From the NCBI GenBank assembly GCA_946186505.1, contig CAMHNI010000022.1, forward strand, positions 1 to 53,153: a stretch of DNA of 53,153 nucleotides, written 5' to 3'. A model generated the notes under the pieces. The model was given only the letters and a program-made list of their open reading frames with translations. It ran no database searches and was not told the origin of the DNA. This DNA is from an uncultured Prevotellaceae bacterium (GTDB taxonomy: Bacteria; Bacteroidota; Bacteroidia; Bacteroidales; Bacteroidaceae). Positions 36,640 to 44,673 of this stretch are shown in pieces. The position numbers and the translations under genes are program-made. Within the stretch, counting starts at the first letter, position 1. Every line of letters begins with the position of its first letter.

Positions 36640-39015
36640 TTATAGTTCTATGGTGATTTTCCCGTTTATTTGTCGTCCTGTGAGGTAGTTGGGTACAGCC
36701 CACTGGCGGTTGGTGACGTCGGTCACCCAATAGTAGCTGTTGACGTTGGAGATGCCGAAGAGGTTCAGACAGTCCAGTCCTATCCATACGTTTTTCACTC
36801 TATACTTCTCACTGATAACGCCCTTGTATGCCAGCCAGGCCATGCCGATGTCAGCCCTCTTGTAGGCTGGTGCCCGGAAGTTCTGCTGTTCGATGCCCCT
36901 GTGGGGTGCGCCGAAGGGCAGTCCGTCGGCGTATGCCAGTCGTAGTGTCATCTTCCAGCGCTCGGTGCCGGGGAAGTAGTCGGTGAAGTGTAGGTTGACA
37001 GCGTAGCGCTGGTCGGTGGGTAGGGGGAAGTAGTCGCCGCCGTCCATCTTCTGCCCGGTCTTCATCAACGAGAAGGTTATCCACGAGTCGGTGCCGGGCA
37101 CGAACTCCCCGTATAGCTTCAAGTCCAGTCCGGCGGTATAGCCCGAGCTAAGATTCTCGCCGTAGTAGGTCACCTTCACGTTCTGCACGTTGTAGGGTAC
37201 GAGGTTCGACAGGGCTTTGTAATAAGCCTCGGCGGTGAAGCGGAACGGGCGTTCGGCCATCTTGAAGCGGTAGTCCATGGCGGCTATCAGCTGTAGCGAC
37301 CGCTGGCTCTTGATGTGCTCGTTCAGTGTAACCACGGTGCGCCCGCCGATGGTTGTCGTGTCGCGCAGTTCCTTGAAGAACGGTGCCTGATAGTAAAGTC
37401 CCGTGGCTATGCGGAAGGTCAGGTCCTGGTTGAACGCCGGAACGATGGCTATCGAGGCCCGTGGCGAGACGGTTGTCTCGCGGTTCCATGACCAGTTGCT
37501 GAACCTTACGCCGTAGTTCAGGGTGTAGAAAGTCTCGTCGGCCGTGTTCCATCGGTAGGTGTCCTGGACATAGCCTTCTATGCGCCTTGACGACATGTCG
37601 TTTTTCGACGACAGGGTGTAGATGAGGTCGAGTCGGTCGCCGGTGTGGGGTATGGAGTACCCGCTGGAGTCGCGCATCTCGTATTCGCGCGACTGCTCGT
37701 TGATTTTCTCCCATTTCATCGTCAGTCCGGCCTCTATGTCGTGTCTGCTGAACCTCCTGTTGACCATCAGCTTCAAGCTCTGCACGTCGGCGGTCAGGTA
37801 GTTGCGGGCATGCTCCATGTAGGTGCCCACACCGAGGTTCTCCGATGACTGGGTGTCATCCAGCCAGTATTGTCCCTGTATGTCGTAGGTCTCCTGCTCC
37901 TTGGTGTGGAAAGCCGAGGCTATCAGCTTGACGGTGGAGGAGTCGCCCAGGTGGCGGGCGATGGAGAGCGTGCCGAAGTAGGTGCGGAACACGTCCTTCT
38001 CTTGGCCGTCGAAATAGACTTTGAACGCCTTCACGTCCTCCATCGTGCCGAAGCTCGTCTCGCGGTCCTTGGGCTTGAACTCATAGCGGTTTTCCGAGAT
38101 GTTGCCTATCAGGTCCACAGTCCACAGCTGGTTCGGCTTCCAGTTCATGTATGTCTGGTAGTCTAAGAAGTTCGGCTTGTACTCGCCCGTCGTCTCCAAC
38201 GATCCCAACAGGTACTTGTTCGTCTTGTACCGCAGTCCGTGGCTCATGGTGAAATGCTTGCCAGCGACGCCTGCGTATCCACTGGCTCCCAGTAGCGAAG
38301 CTGTCACCGAGGCTTCTGTGCGCTCCGGTTTCCGGTAGGTGATGTCGAGCACCGACGACATCTTGTCGCTGTACTTCGCCTCGAAGCCGCCGGTGGAGAA
38401 GCCGACCCGTTCGACCATATCGCTGTTGATGACTGACAGGCCCTCCTGTTGTCCAGAGCGGATGAGCAACGGACGATAGACCTCCACATTATTTATATAT
38501 ACGACATTCTCGTCGAACGAACCGCCGCGAACGTTGTACTGGCTCGACAACTCGTTGTGAGTCGATACGCCGGCCTGCTGCTGTATCATCTCCTCGACGG
38601 CGTTGCCCGTCACCGAGGGAGCGTTCCTGATGTCCTTGATGTCCAACTGCTCCGTGGCCGTCGTCTGTCGCCGCCGCTCGGTGATGGTCACGCCCTGTAG
38701 GGCTTCCTGCTCGTGCATCACAATCTGTACGGTCAGGTTCCCCCTGGGATGGATAAAGGTGCGGACACGTGGCATGTAGCCAACCATTGTAAACTTAACT
38801 TTCACGGTGTCAGACGAGTGTAGCGTCAACTTAAACTCTCCCTTTAGGTTCGTCATCGTCAGCTTGCCCTGCTCTATGCAGGTGACGGAAGCCAGTTCCA
38901 TGGCGTTGCCATCTTCATCGACGACCTTGCCTTTCAGCGTGAAGTCGTCGGCAACGAGCCTGCAGCTTGTCAGCACGAGCAGGCAGATGGTGAGTATGTG
39001 CCGTTTGAAGTCCAT
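36640..39015 (-). CDS. TonB-dependent receptor with carboxypeptidase-regulatory-like domain
   Basis: 791 residues. Signal peptide 1-22, a CarboxypepD_reg-like domain about 25-105 ('FTLKGKVVDEDGNAMELASVTC'), a plug domain about 120-230 ('SVTGNAVEEMIQQQAGVST...YNVRGGSFDENVVYINNVEVYRP'), then a 22-strand type outer-membrane barrel with alternating aromatic residues, ending 'GRQINGKITIEL'. It takes up an unknown ligand across the outer membrane using TonB energy. No SusD partner is adjacent, so this is not a standard polysaccharide-utilisation pair; the LruC-type lipoprotein downstream is the only companion. Confidence 0.93.
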   Translation of the reverse strand: MDFKRHILTICLLVLTSCRLVADDFTLKGKVVDEDGNAMELASVTCIEQGKLTMTNLKGEFKLTLHSSDTVKVKFTMVGYMPRVRTFIHPRGNLTVQIVMHEQEALQGVTITERRRQTTATEQLDIKDIRNAPSVTGNAVEEMIQQQAGVSTHNELSSQYNVRGGSFDENVVYINNVEVYRPLLIRSGQQEGLSVINSDMVERVGFSTGGFEAKYSDKMSSVLDITYRKPERTEASVTASLLGASGYAGVAGKHFTMSHGLRYKTNKYLLGSLETTGEYKPNFLDYQTYMNWKPNQLWTVDLIGNISENRYEFKPKDRETSFGTMEDVKAFKVYFDGQEKDVFRTYFGTLSIARHLGDSSTVKLIASAFHTKEQETYDIQGQYWLDDTQSSENLGVGTYMEHARNYLTADVQSLKLMVNRRFSRHDIEAGLTMKWEKINEQSREYEMRDSSGYSIPHTGDRLDLIYTLSSKNDMSSRRIEGYVQDTYRWNTADETFYTLNYGVRFSNWSWNRETTVSPRASIAIVPAFNQDLTFRIATGLYYQAPFFKELRDTTTIGGRTVVTLNEHIKSQRSLQLIAAMDYRFKMAERPFRFTAEAYYKALSNLVPYNVQNVKVTYYGENLSSGYTAGLDLKLYGEFVPGTDSWITFSLMKTGQKMDGGDYFPLPTDQRYAVNLHFTDYFPGTERWKMTLRLAYADGLPFGAPHRGIEQQNFRAPAYKRADIGMAWLAYKGVISEKYRVKNVWIGLDCLNLFGISNVNSYYWVTDVTNRQWAVPNYLTGRQINGKITIEL

Positions 39016-39093
39016 TTCTTGATTATAACGTCGGAAGAACCACTTTATTGCATCGTCCGTTCAGTTCTATAGGAAAGAAAATCTTGCTTTTCC

Positions 39094-39125
39094 TTTGATT
39101 TTCGCCGAAATTCGTGTAACTTTGC
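39094..39125 (+). promoter_or_regulatory. Promoter of MFS transporter gene
   Basis: TTTG (39094-39097), 19-nt spacer, TAACTTTGC (39117-39125), 25 nt before the ATG. Full consensus match. Confidence 0.75.
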
Positions 39126-39150
39126 ACCCGATTTTTGAAAAGAGCGTAAT

Positions 39151-40329
39151 ATGAATTCGCAAAATACACCTGTTCATGTCCGACTGTGGCACCGCGACTT
39201 TTGGCTGATGTCCATTGCAAACATGTTGCTGGCCATGTCAGTTTACATCCTGGTGCCGTCGTTCCCGATATGGCTACTCGAGACGGAGAAGTTCACGCCT
39301 GTTGAGGTGGGTGTCTCCATGGGAGCCTTCGCGCTTGGACTGTATCTCTTCGGCACCTTCTGCTCGTGGTTGGTGCAGCGTTTCCGCCGCAACCGCATCT
39401 GCATCTACTCGATAGCGGCTCTCATAGGAAGCATATCCATATTATATTATGTACACGGTCTGCAGAGCGACTTTATCGAGTTCTGGGTCATCCTGCTTCA
39501 TCGTGTCCTCCTCGGAGCCACCTTCGGACTGGCACAGATGGTGCTGTCGAGCACCCTCATCATCGACACCAGCGAGTCTGACAAGCGCACCGAGGCCAAC
39601 CACTCATCGGCTTGGTTCTCGCGGTTTGCCATGTCGTTAGGTCCCATCGTTGGACTTGTCATGTTCTACTACAAGAATTTCGATGCCGTTCTGCTGTCCT
39701 CCGTATTCTGCGCCTCTTGTGCCATCATCCTCATCCTGACGGTCAACTTCCCCTTTCGCACACCAAGCGACTGCTACCATATTTTCAGTCTCGACCGTTT
39801 CATCCTGCCCGGCAGCATGCCGCTCTTCCTGAACCTGCTGCTGATAGCCGTGACGGTGGGCATGATCATGTCGTTGGGGCTGAGCGACCGTTTCTACGGT
39901 GTCATCATGGCCGGTTTCCTGCTGGCACTGCTGGCCCAGCGCTTCGTGTTCCGCGATGCCGAGCTGAAGAGCGAGGTCATCACTGGCCTTGTCCTGCTGA
40001 TAGCTGTGCTTATCATGGTCTTCACCCGTCCGCTGCCCATCGTGTGGTACATTGCCCCTCTGTTGTTGGGACTGTCCATCGGCATCATCTGCTCACGCTT
40101 CCTGCTGTTCTTCATCAAGCTGAGCCGCCACTGCCAAAGGGGCACGTCACAGAGCATGTATTTCCTCAGCTGGGAGACGGGCATAGCCCTCGGCATAGGT
40201 ATCGGCTACGCCTTGTTCTTCAACGACGACAAAGGATTGCTCATCACTGATATGGTGCTTGCCGTAGCTGCTCTTCTGATGTACAACTACTACACCCACC
40301 AGTGGTTTCTCAAGCACAAGAACCGCTAA
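39151..40329 (+). CDS. MFS transporter
   Basis: 392 residues with about 12 hydrophobic helices (e.g. 'DFWLMSIANMLLAMSVYILVPSFPIWLL', 'VGVSMGAFALGLYLFGTF', 'IALGIGIGYALFF'). The loop between helices 2 and 3 carries a basic cluster (VQRFRRNRICIYS), as expected for a major facilitator. The substrate is not apparent. It has its own promoter and converges on the mgtC-type gene 7 nt away. Confidence 0.85.
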   Translation: MNSQNTPVHVRLWHRDFWLMSIANMLLAMSVYILVPSFPIWLLETEKFTPVEVGVSMGAFALGLYLFGTFCSWLVQRFRRNRICIYSIAALIGSISILYYVHGLQSDFIEFWVILLHRVLLGATFGLAQMVLSSTLIIDTSESDKRTEANHSSAWFSRFAMSLGPIVGLVMFYYKNFDAVLLSSVFCASCAIILILTVNFPFRTPSDCYHIFSLDRFILPGSMPLFLNLLLIAVTVGMIMSLGLSDRFYGVIMAGFLLALLAQRFVFRDAELKSEVITGLVLLIAVLIMVFTRPLPIVWYIAPLLLGLSIGIICSRFLLFFIKLSRHCQRGTSQSMYFLSWETGIALGIGIGYALFFNDDKGLLITDMVLAVAALLMYNYYTHQWFLKHKNR

Positions 40330-40336
40330 CTCCCTA

Positions 40337-40816
40337 TTAACTCCCGCTAACTTCCTCCTCATCAGCATCGTATTCGTCCTTCTGATGGTGGGGGAATACA
40401 TGGTGATGCAAGAAGTTCATCAGCTCTAAGCACACGATGACCATCACCGTGGCGGCAGTGGCCACAGCGTACATGCCAGCTCCTGCGGCCATGCCGATGG
40501 CGGCGGCCACCCACAGACCGGCGGCGGTAGTCAGTCCTCGGACGGCATGTTTTTGGAAGATGATACAGCCGGCACCGATGAAGCCGATGCCCGACACTAC
40601 CTGGGCGGCAATACGCGACACGTCGTGACGGGTAGCCTCGTTGATGACAACGTCGCTGAATCCGTGGGCTGAAAGAATCATGAAAAGGCCGCTGCCCAGT
40701 CCCACGAGGAAGTGAGTACGAAACCCCGCCTCCTTGGCGCGGTACTCGCGTTCCAATCCGATGGCACTGCCAAGCAGTCCGGCAATGAAAATACGAAGAA
40801 TAAATTCTGTTGTCAT
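40337..40816 (-). CDS. MgtC/SapB family membrane protein
   Basis: 159 residues from the ATG at 40816; an in-frame GTG at 40855 is less likely. MgtC signature: 'FILRIFIAGLLGSAIGLEREYRAKEAGFRTHFLVGLGSGLFMILS', 'RIAAQVVSGIGFIGAGCII', 'VRGLTTAAGLWVAAAIGMAAGAGMY'. Four to five membrane helices and an acidic His-rich tail (HHHVFPHHQKDEYDADEEE). Members act in magnesium/acid stress or modulate ATP synthase; which applies here is unknown. Confidence 0.92.
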   Translation of the reverse strand: MTTEFILRIFIAGLLGSAIGLEREYRAKEAGFRTHFLVGLGSGLFMILSAHGFSDVVINEATRHDVSRIAAQVVSGIGFIGAGCIIFQKHAVRGLTTAAGLWVAAAIGMAAGAGMYAVATAATVMVIVCLELMNFLHHHVFPHHQKDEYDADEEEVSGS

Positions 40817-41182
40817 AGTTATTGGAAAAGAGTTATCAATCGAAATTCTGGCCACAAAGGTAGCATTTGTCCTGTCTCATGGCTCGTTTGGTATGATGGC
40901 GCAAAGATACGACATTTTCCCGAAGTTCGGAAAGAAATATTCATAATTAACAATATTTTGGCTGTACATCTGCATACTTGCTGGTAATATAATTATGACA
41001 ATTAAAGTTATTCCTTTTATTTCCTTTTATGGTGCTATCCAAATAATCGGAAAAAATATATTGTTTCTGACGGTCTGATAATCTGTTTGTCTTTACAAAG
41101 AACCCCATGATTCCTGAAATCATCGCTTCTCATTAGATAGTGAACAAATTTTTGCCGAAATAAGCAAAAAGTTGCCCAAAAA
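40817..41182. other. Gene-free stretch before tRNA-Ser
   Basis: About 370 bp of mostly AT-rich DNA between the divergent mgtC-type start and the tRNA-Ser promoter. I see no coding frame with protein-like composition and no strong hairpin; it probably holds the leftward mgtC promoter. Confidence 0.5.
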
Positions 41183-41215
41183 TTTGTTTATTTGGAAAAA
41201 TAATACTAATTTTGC
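41183..41215 (+). promoter_or_regulatory. Promoter of tRNA-Ser
   Basis: TTTG (41183-41186), 20-nt spacer, TAATTTTGC (41207-41215); full consensus match, 25 nt before the first base of the tRNA. Confidence 0.75.
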
Positions 41216-41240
41216 ACCCGCTTTCAGACAAACGAGCACT

Positions 41241-41325
41241 GGAGAGATGGTAGAGTGGTCGATTACAGCAGTCTTGAAAACTGCCGCACTGAGAGGTGCC
41301 GGGGGTTCGAATCCCTCTCTCTCCG
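41241..41325 (+). tRNA. tRNA-Ser (anticodon TGA)
   Basis: Acceptor stem GGAGAGA (41241-41247) pairs perfectly with TCTCTCC (41318-41324), discriminator G at 41325. Anticodon stem GCAGT/ACTGC flanks loop CTTGAAA, with anticodon TGA at 41275-41277. A long variable arm (about 41285-41300) marks it as a class II tRNA-Ser. T loop TTCGAAT at 41306-41312. CCA is not encoded. An integrase gene starts 225 nt downstream, so the 3' end is a likely integration target. Confidence 0.97.
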
Positions 41326-41335
41326 CTTTTTAATG

Positions 41336-41364
41336 AAAAGGGAACCTTACGGATTCCCTTTTTT
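41336..41364 (+). terminator. Terminator after tRNA-Ser
   Basis: AAAAGGGAA-CC / GGA-TTCCCTTTT hairpin with a short loop and a run of six T, beginning 11 nt after the tRNA. It ends the tRNA transcript before the integrase gene. Confidence 0.8.
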
Positions 41365-41549
41365 CGTGCCTGAAAATCAACTACTTGCATTTTTAACCCA
41401 TTGAAAATCTGCTATATAGAGGGAGGAACGTCCCAAAAATGACATAAGCAGTCATTGGACATCTTCCGCTATTATAAGCACGGAATGTATTACCAGATGT
41501 ATTACCGCCCCCCGCTGTCAATAGTTTAAAGTAATACTTTTAGTTAAAA

Positions 41550-42704
41550 ATGAACAAGACACCGTTATTAGAGTTCGTTTACAACCGCAAAAAGACTGCG
41601 GCAACGAACAGGGAGGCAGCTGTTGAACTCAGAATCACTTTTGAGCGTAAACAGAAGTACATGACAACAGGCATCAGACTCCTGCCAAAGCATTGGCACA
41701 GGGGTGCTGTGGTAAATCGAATTGATGCCCGTGAGTTGAACGAGACGCTGGAGAAACTCATGGCTGAGGTTCGTCAGGTCATTCTTGACATGATGGGCGA
41801 GAGCGTAATGGACATCTTTTCTATTCAGGAGAGGTTGAAGCGTAAACGAGCAAGTGCTATCTCGTTTTTGGAGTTCTGCGAACAGCGGACAAAGATCCGT
41901 CAGTATGGCAAGGCTGATGACAGTAAGGAGCGTTACAACCGTTTCATGCGTTTCTTCTCTGCATGGGGTAAAATTCGCTATTTCGAGGATGTCACCGATG
42001 CAAACATCTTGGCATTGGATGAACATCTGGTGAAGAAGGGACTGAAGCCCTACTCTAAGTGGAACAACTACCATCGGTTCCTTAATTCCTTCATCTTGGA
42101 TGCTATTGACGAAGGATTCTTGAAACGTAATCCTTACAAATGGATTCGTATTGACAAGGAGAAATCGAAAGGTGGCATTGGCAAGTATCTTTCTCCATTA
42201 GAGTTTGCGAAGGTTTGCGATGTCGCATTACCTTCTGAATGTCTTCAGAGAGTTCGCGACGTGTTCGTTTTCCAAACTTACACCTGTCTTTCAAACACCG
42301 ACCTACACGACTTCGATGCGAGCAAAATTAAGGAAGTGAAAGGAATGAAGGTTTACGTTGGTAACCGGGCAAAGACGAAGCAGACGTTCACAATCCCACT
42401 ACTATCACCAGCCATGGCGGTGCTGAAAAAGTATCAGAATAAGTTGCCCGTCATCAGTAACGTTAAGTATAACGAGTACCTGAAGGTTATTGCTCAAGCA
42501 GCAGGCATTGACAAACCCGTATCGAGCCACTGGGCAAGGCATACTGGTGCAACATTACTACTCAATGAAGGCGGCATGGATTTGAAGACGGTTGCTAAGA
42601 TTTGCGGTCACTCCTCCTTTAAAGTTACAGAGCAAGTCTATGCTAATATGCTCGATGATACTGTAGTTGACAAGATGGCTGCATACGAGAAAACACTGAA
42701 ATAA
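41550..42704 (+). CDS. Tyrosine recombinase / integrase (Bacteroidetes mobile-element type)
   Basis: 384 residues. N-terminal arm-binding domain about 1-90 ('AAVELRITFERKQKYMTTGIRLLPKHW', typical of Bacteroidales integrases), a SAM-like core-binding domain about 100-200, and a catalytic domain about 205-384. Visible catalytic residues: His327-x-x-Arg330 ('HWARHTGATLLL'), His354 ('ICGHSSFKVTEQVY') and the nucleophile Tyr364. The first catalytic Arg is not at its usual place: the motif reads 'TCLSNTDL', with Ser about 248, as in the CTnDOT integrase, which also has Ser there. It catalyses island integration and excision, presumably at the tRNA-Ser 3' end. Confidence 0.93.
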   Translation: MNKTPLLEFVYNRKKTAATNREAAVELRITFERKQKYMTTGIRLLPKHWHRGAVVNRIDARELNETLEKLMAEVRQVILDMMGESVMDIFSIQERLKRKRASAISFLEFCEQRTKIRQYGKADDSKERYNRFMRFFSAWGKIRYFEDVTDANILALDEHLVKKGLKPYSKWNNYHRFLNSFILDAIDEGFLKRNPYKWIRIDKEKSKGGIGKYLSPLEFAKVCDVALPSECLQRVRDVFVFQTYTCLSNTDLHDFDASKIKEVKGMKVYVGNRAKTKQTFTIPLLSPAMAVLKKYQNKLPVISNVKYNEYLKVIAQAAGIDKPVSSHWARHTGATLLLNEGGMDLKTVAKICGHSSFKVTEQVYANMLDDTVVDKMAAYEKTLK

Positions 42705-42813
42705 AAACTCCGCATATCTTTGTACTCGAAATCCTGCAGATGATTCCACATATCAATCCGCAGAAATATTTGAGGAATACAATGCGGAACACAATGCTGG
42801 ATAAAAATAGTTA

Positions 42814-43173
42814 ATGTCAAACAAAAATCGTATTAGTATGAAACAAGTAAATCGACAAAATCAGTATGCGGAATTTTCAATGACTATTTCAACGAGCAGA
42901 GAGCTATGGCGCTACCTGTTTCGTGGACAGAAAAACTCATCAGAAAAACTTACGCGTGTAGAGGCATTCCACGATCTTATAGAGCGGCAGTATGCTGCAC
43001 TACAGCAAGAGAACGAATGCATCTTCGGAAGTATAAGCAGCCTGTCGAGAGCCTGGCACTGGGATAGAGATACCACGAGTGCCTTTATTACGGATCTGGA
43101 AAAGTTTGGGGCGGTTAGTCGTTACGACATAGGGAAACGTGCAGTATTAAAACTGAACTGTACTATCGGCTAA
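42814..43173 (+). CDS. Small winged-helix DNA-binding protein
   Basis: 119 residues (111 if the ATG at 42838 is used). The C-terminal half reads 'GSISSLSRAWHWDRDTTSAFITDLEKFGAVSRYDIGKRAVLKL', a helix-turn-helix plus wing like the N-terminal domains of phage and plasmid replication initiators. The N-terminal part is helical ('AFHDLIERQYAALQQEN'). It lies 110 nt after the integrase gene on the same strand. It could act as an excision or replication accessory factor; no specific family recognised. Confidence 0.65.
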   Translation: MSNKNRISMKQVNRQNQYAEFSMTISTSRELWRYLFRGQKNSSEKLTRVEAFHDLIERQYAALQQENECIFGSISSLSRAWHWDRDTTSAFITDLEKFGAVSRYDIGKRAVLKLNCTIG

Positions 43174-43212
43174 TAATCCATTCTAAGGCACCATAGATGC
43201 CCTCTGAAGCAG

Positions 43213-43468
43213 AATACCGCTGTTAGTGGTATCCCTAAAACCCTGACGTCCTTAGTGCTGTTACATTGCCCTTAATCGGGTAGCGTGTAACAGCACTCTT
43301 TTCGCACATGTATTATCGGAATCGTCACACTACTTTTCCAACAACCCTCGTAGAGTGTCGAAATTTCCCTAAAGGCGCTTGCGCGTATTGCGAAAATTCC
43401 GCAATAGGGGTAGCCTACTACTAACCTTGGGGAAAAATCCCGCAAAGTTACCGCCATAAACCAAGGTT
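43213..43468. repeat. Palindrome-rich cis region
   Basis: Four inverted repeats in 256 bp: ATACC..GGTAT (43214-43232); GTGCTGTTACA/TGTAACAGCAC (43255-43265 and 43286-43296, perfect 11 bp, with an inner CCC/GGG stem, followed by TCTTTT); TATTGCG/CGCAATA (43386-43392 and 43400-43406, perfect 7 bp); AACCTTGG/CCAAGGTT (43423-43430 and 43461-43468, perfect 8 bp). Such a cluster between integrase-linked genes and cargo could be a transfer origin, an excision/replication site or a structured RNA. No relaxase gene is visible in the window. Confidence 0.6.
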
Positions 43469-43474
43469 GAGCAA
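43442..43474 (-). promoter_or_regulatory. Leftward promoter inside palindromic region
   Basis: On the minus strand: TTG (43474-43472), 21-nt spacer, TAACTTTGC (43450-43442), close to the Bacteroidetes consensus. It would drive a leftward transcript through the hairpins at 43386-43406 and 43255-43296, the latter placed like a terminator. A 61-codon frame (43457 down to 43272) lies in the same stretch but its ATG is upstream of the expected transcript start. Confidence 0.4.
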
Positions 43475-43540
43475 GCTCATTGGCTGAATAGGCTTAGGGA
43501 CACCCCGAGACCCCGCACCAAACGTTTATCCGACAAAACT

Positions 43541-44398
43541 CTAAATGCACATGAAAGATGACGAAAAATAGCCTTTCCCAAATGTATGCATTCGGGGTGA
43601 TGATTTGCAGTGGCAATCTATGACGAGAGTCTTAGTGTTAATGGCAAGTCTGAGTAGAAATGAAATTGCTTGGCCAACGTTTTTCCCATAGGCAAGAAAT
43701 GATTTCGGGGTCGTTAGGTTGTCGTAGAAAAGTTCCTCGTCAAGTCCATGATGATATTGTATCCCATCAAGGTCTTTCCTGTTGGTGAAATTTGTTTTAT
43801 ATTGGGTAGTTGACATGTCTGGCTGATGACTTCCCAATTGCACAAACAATGGAACAAAATAGCATATCAAATACACCCTTTTTGGAGTTACATGTCATCA
43901 TGGAGTACAGCCTTTCGGTGACCAACTATTATCGTTTGATTTCAATGCGGAAATTTCATCCATCGAATCAAGTAGAAGAATACCAAGAATGTGCAATGAC
44001 CATGTAAGCCTTTATAGTGAGGAAACTAATGCGGAAACTAATGTGGTATTAGTGCCATACCTCTATCGAATAGTTCCACATATTCTTTCTGCACGATTTC
44101 CCACTCTTTATATGGGTAAAAAGATCCGCAATTGAAATATTGCTTTATAAAGCAAGAATCCAGTTTCTCGAATGCGTGGAAAACACATACCCGAAGGTGT
44201 GGAGATTTTCGAAGCAAACCTATGAACTTATTCTCGTTGGTTAAGCATCACGTATATAATTAGGGTGTACCCTTGTGTCTGCTTTTGCAAAGGCAATTGT
44301 TCTTGAAGACACCAATCGTCGTAGCCAGAGGTGAATTATGAAACTATAAATGAGAAAAAAGACAATTTAGTGAGTGCTAAAGTTAATAATCGTGATAT
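43541..44398. other. Gene-poor AT-rich stretch with two possible remnant frames
   Basis: No confident gene. On the minus strand a frame of up to 111 codons ends at 43541 (a GTG start at 43876 or an ATG at 43816, 'MSTTQYKTNFTNRKDLDG'). Further right, a minus-strand frame ending at 44038 is open back to about 44256 and reads protein-like ('FEKLDSCFIKQYFNCGSFYP') but has no start codon. Both could be decayed genes left behind the island cargo; neither resembles a family I know. Confidence 0.4.
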
Positions 44399-44432
44399 TT
44401 TGCTTTTGTTTCGACAAAAATGACTATCTTTG
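44399..44432 (+). promoter_or_regulatory. Promoter of the defence-like operon
   Basis: TATCTTTG (44425-44432) matches the Bacteroidetes -7 box, 27 nt before the ATG at 44459. TTTG at 44399-44402 is the nearest -33 candidate with a slightly long 22-nt spacer. The same TATCTTTG box precedes the related XRE gene at 3347. Confidence 0.55.
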
Positions 44433-44458
44433 TACCCACAACATATCATTATCCTAAT

Positions 44459-44673
44459 ATGGACAAAGACATCAATCGCATCAAAGTGGTGCTTGCAGAA
44501 AAGAAGAGAACCAATAAGTGGCTGGCAGAGCAACTGGGCTGTGCGCCTACTACAGTTTCTAAATGGTGTCCAATGTATGTCAGCCACCGATGGAGACATA
44601 TCTCAAAATATCAAAACTCCTTGAAGTAGAATTGGGAGAATTAGTCAACAAGAGATTCTCAGAAACGATTTAA
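44459..44673 (+). pseudogene. XRE-family regulator, frameshifted
   Basis: The frame starts MDKDINRIKVVLAEKKRTNKW, with the helix-turn-helix 'KWLAEQLGCAPTTVSKWC', then breaks directly after TGGTGT at about 44565-44570. Inserting one base there (ACC AAT for CCAAT) restores '..TNVCQPPMETYLKISKLLEVELGELVNKRFSETI' and a stop at 44671-44673. That stop overlaps the ATG of the next gene (TAATG), exactly the coupling expected of an intact operon leader gene. As given, the protein stops at 44629 and loses helices 4-5. It is either a real loss of the repressor or a single-base error in the assembly. It is a relative of the regulator at 3147-3347. Confidence 0.85.

Noticed and set aside
41133..41390. 85-codon minus-strand frame containing ERGIRTPGT
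   Set aside because: It is the reverse complement of the tRNA-Ser gene; frames with this string are a well-known false call at tRNA-Ser loci.
43272..43457. 61-codon minus-strand frame MAVTLRDFSPRLVVGYPYCG...
   Set aside because: It lies wholly over the palindromes, its ATG is upstream of the start of the predicted leftward transcript, and I could not link it to a protein family. The palindromes explain the sequence better.
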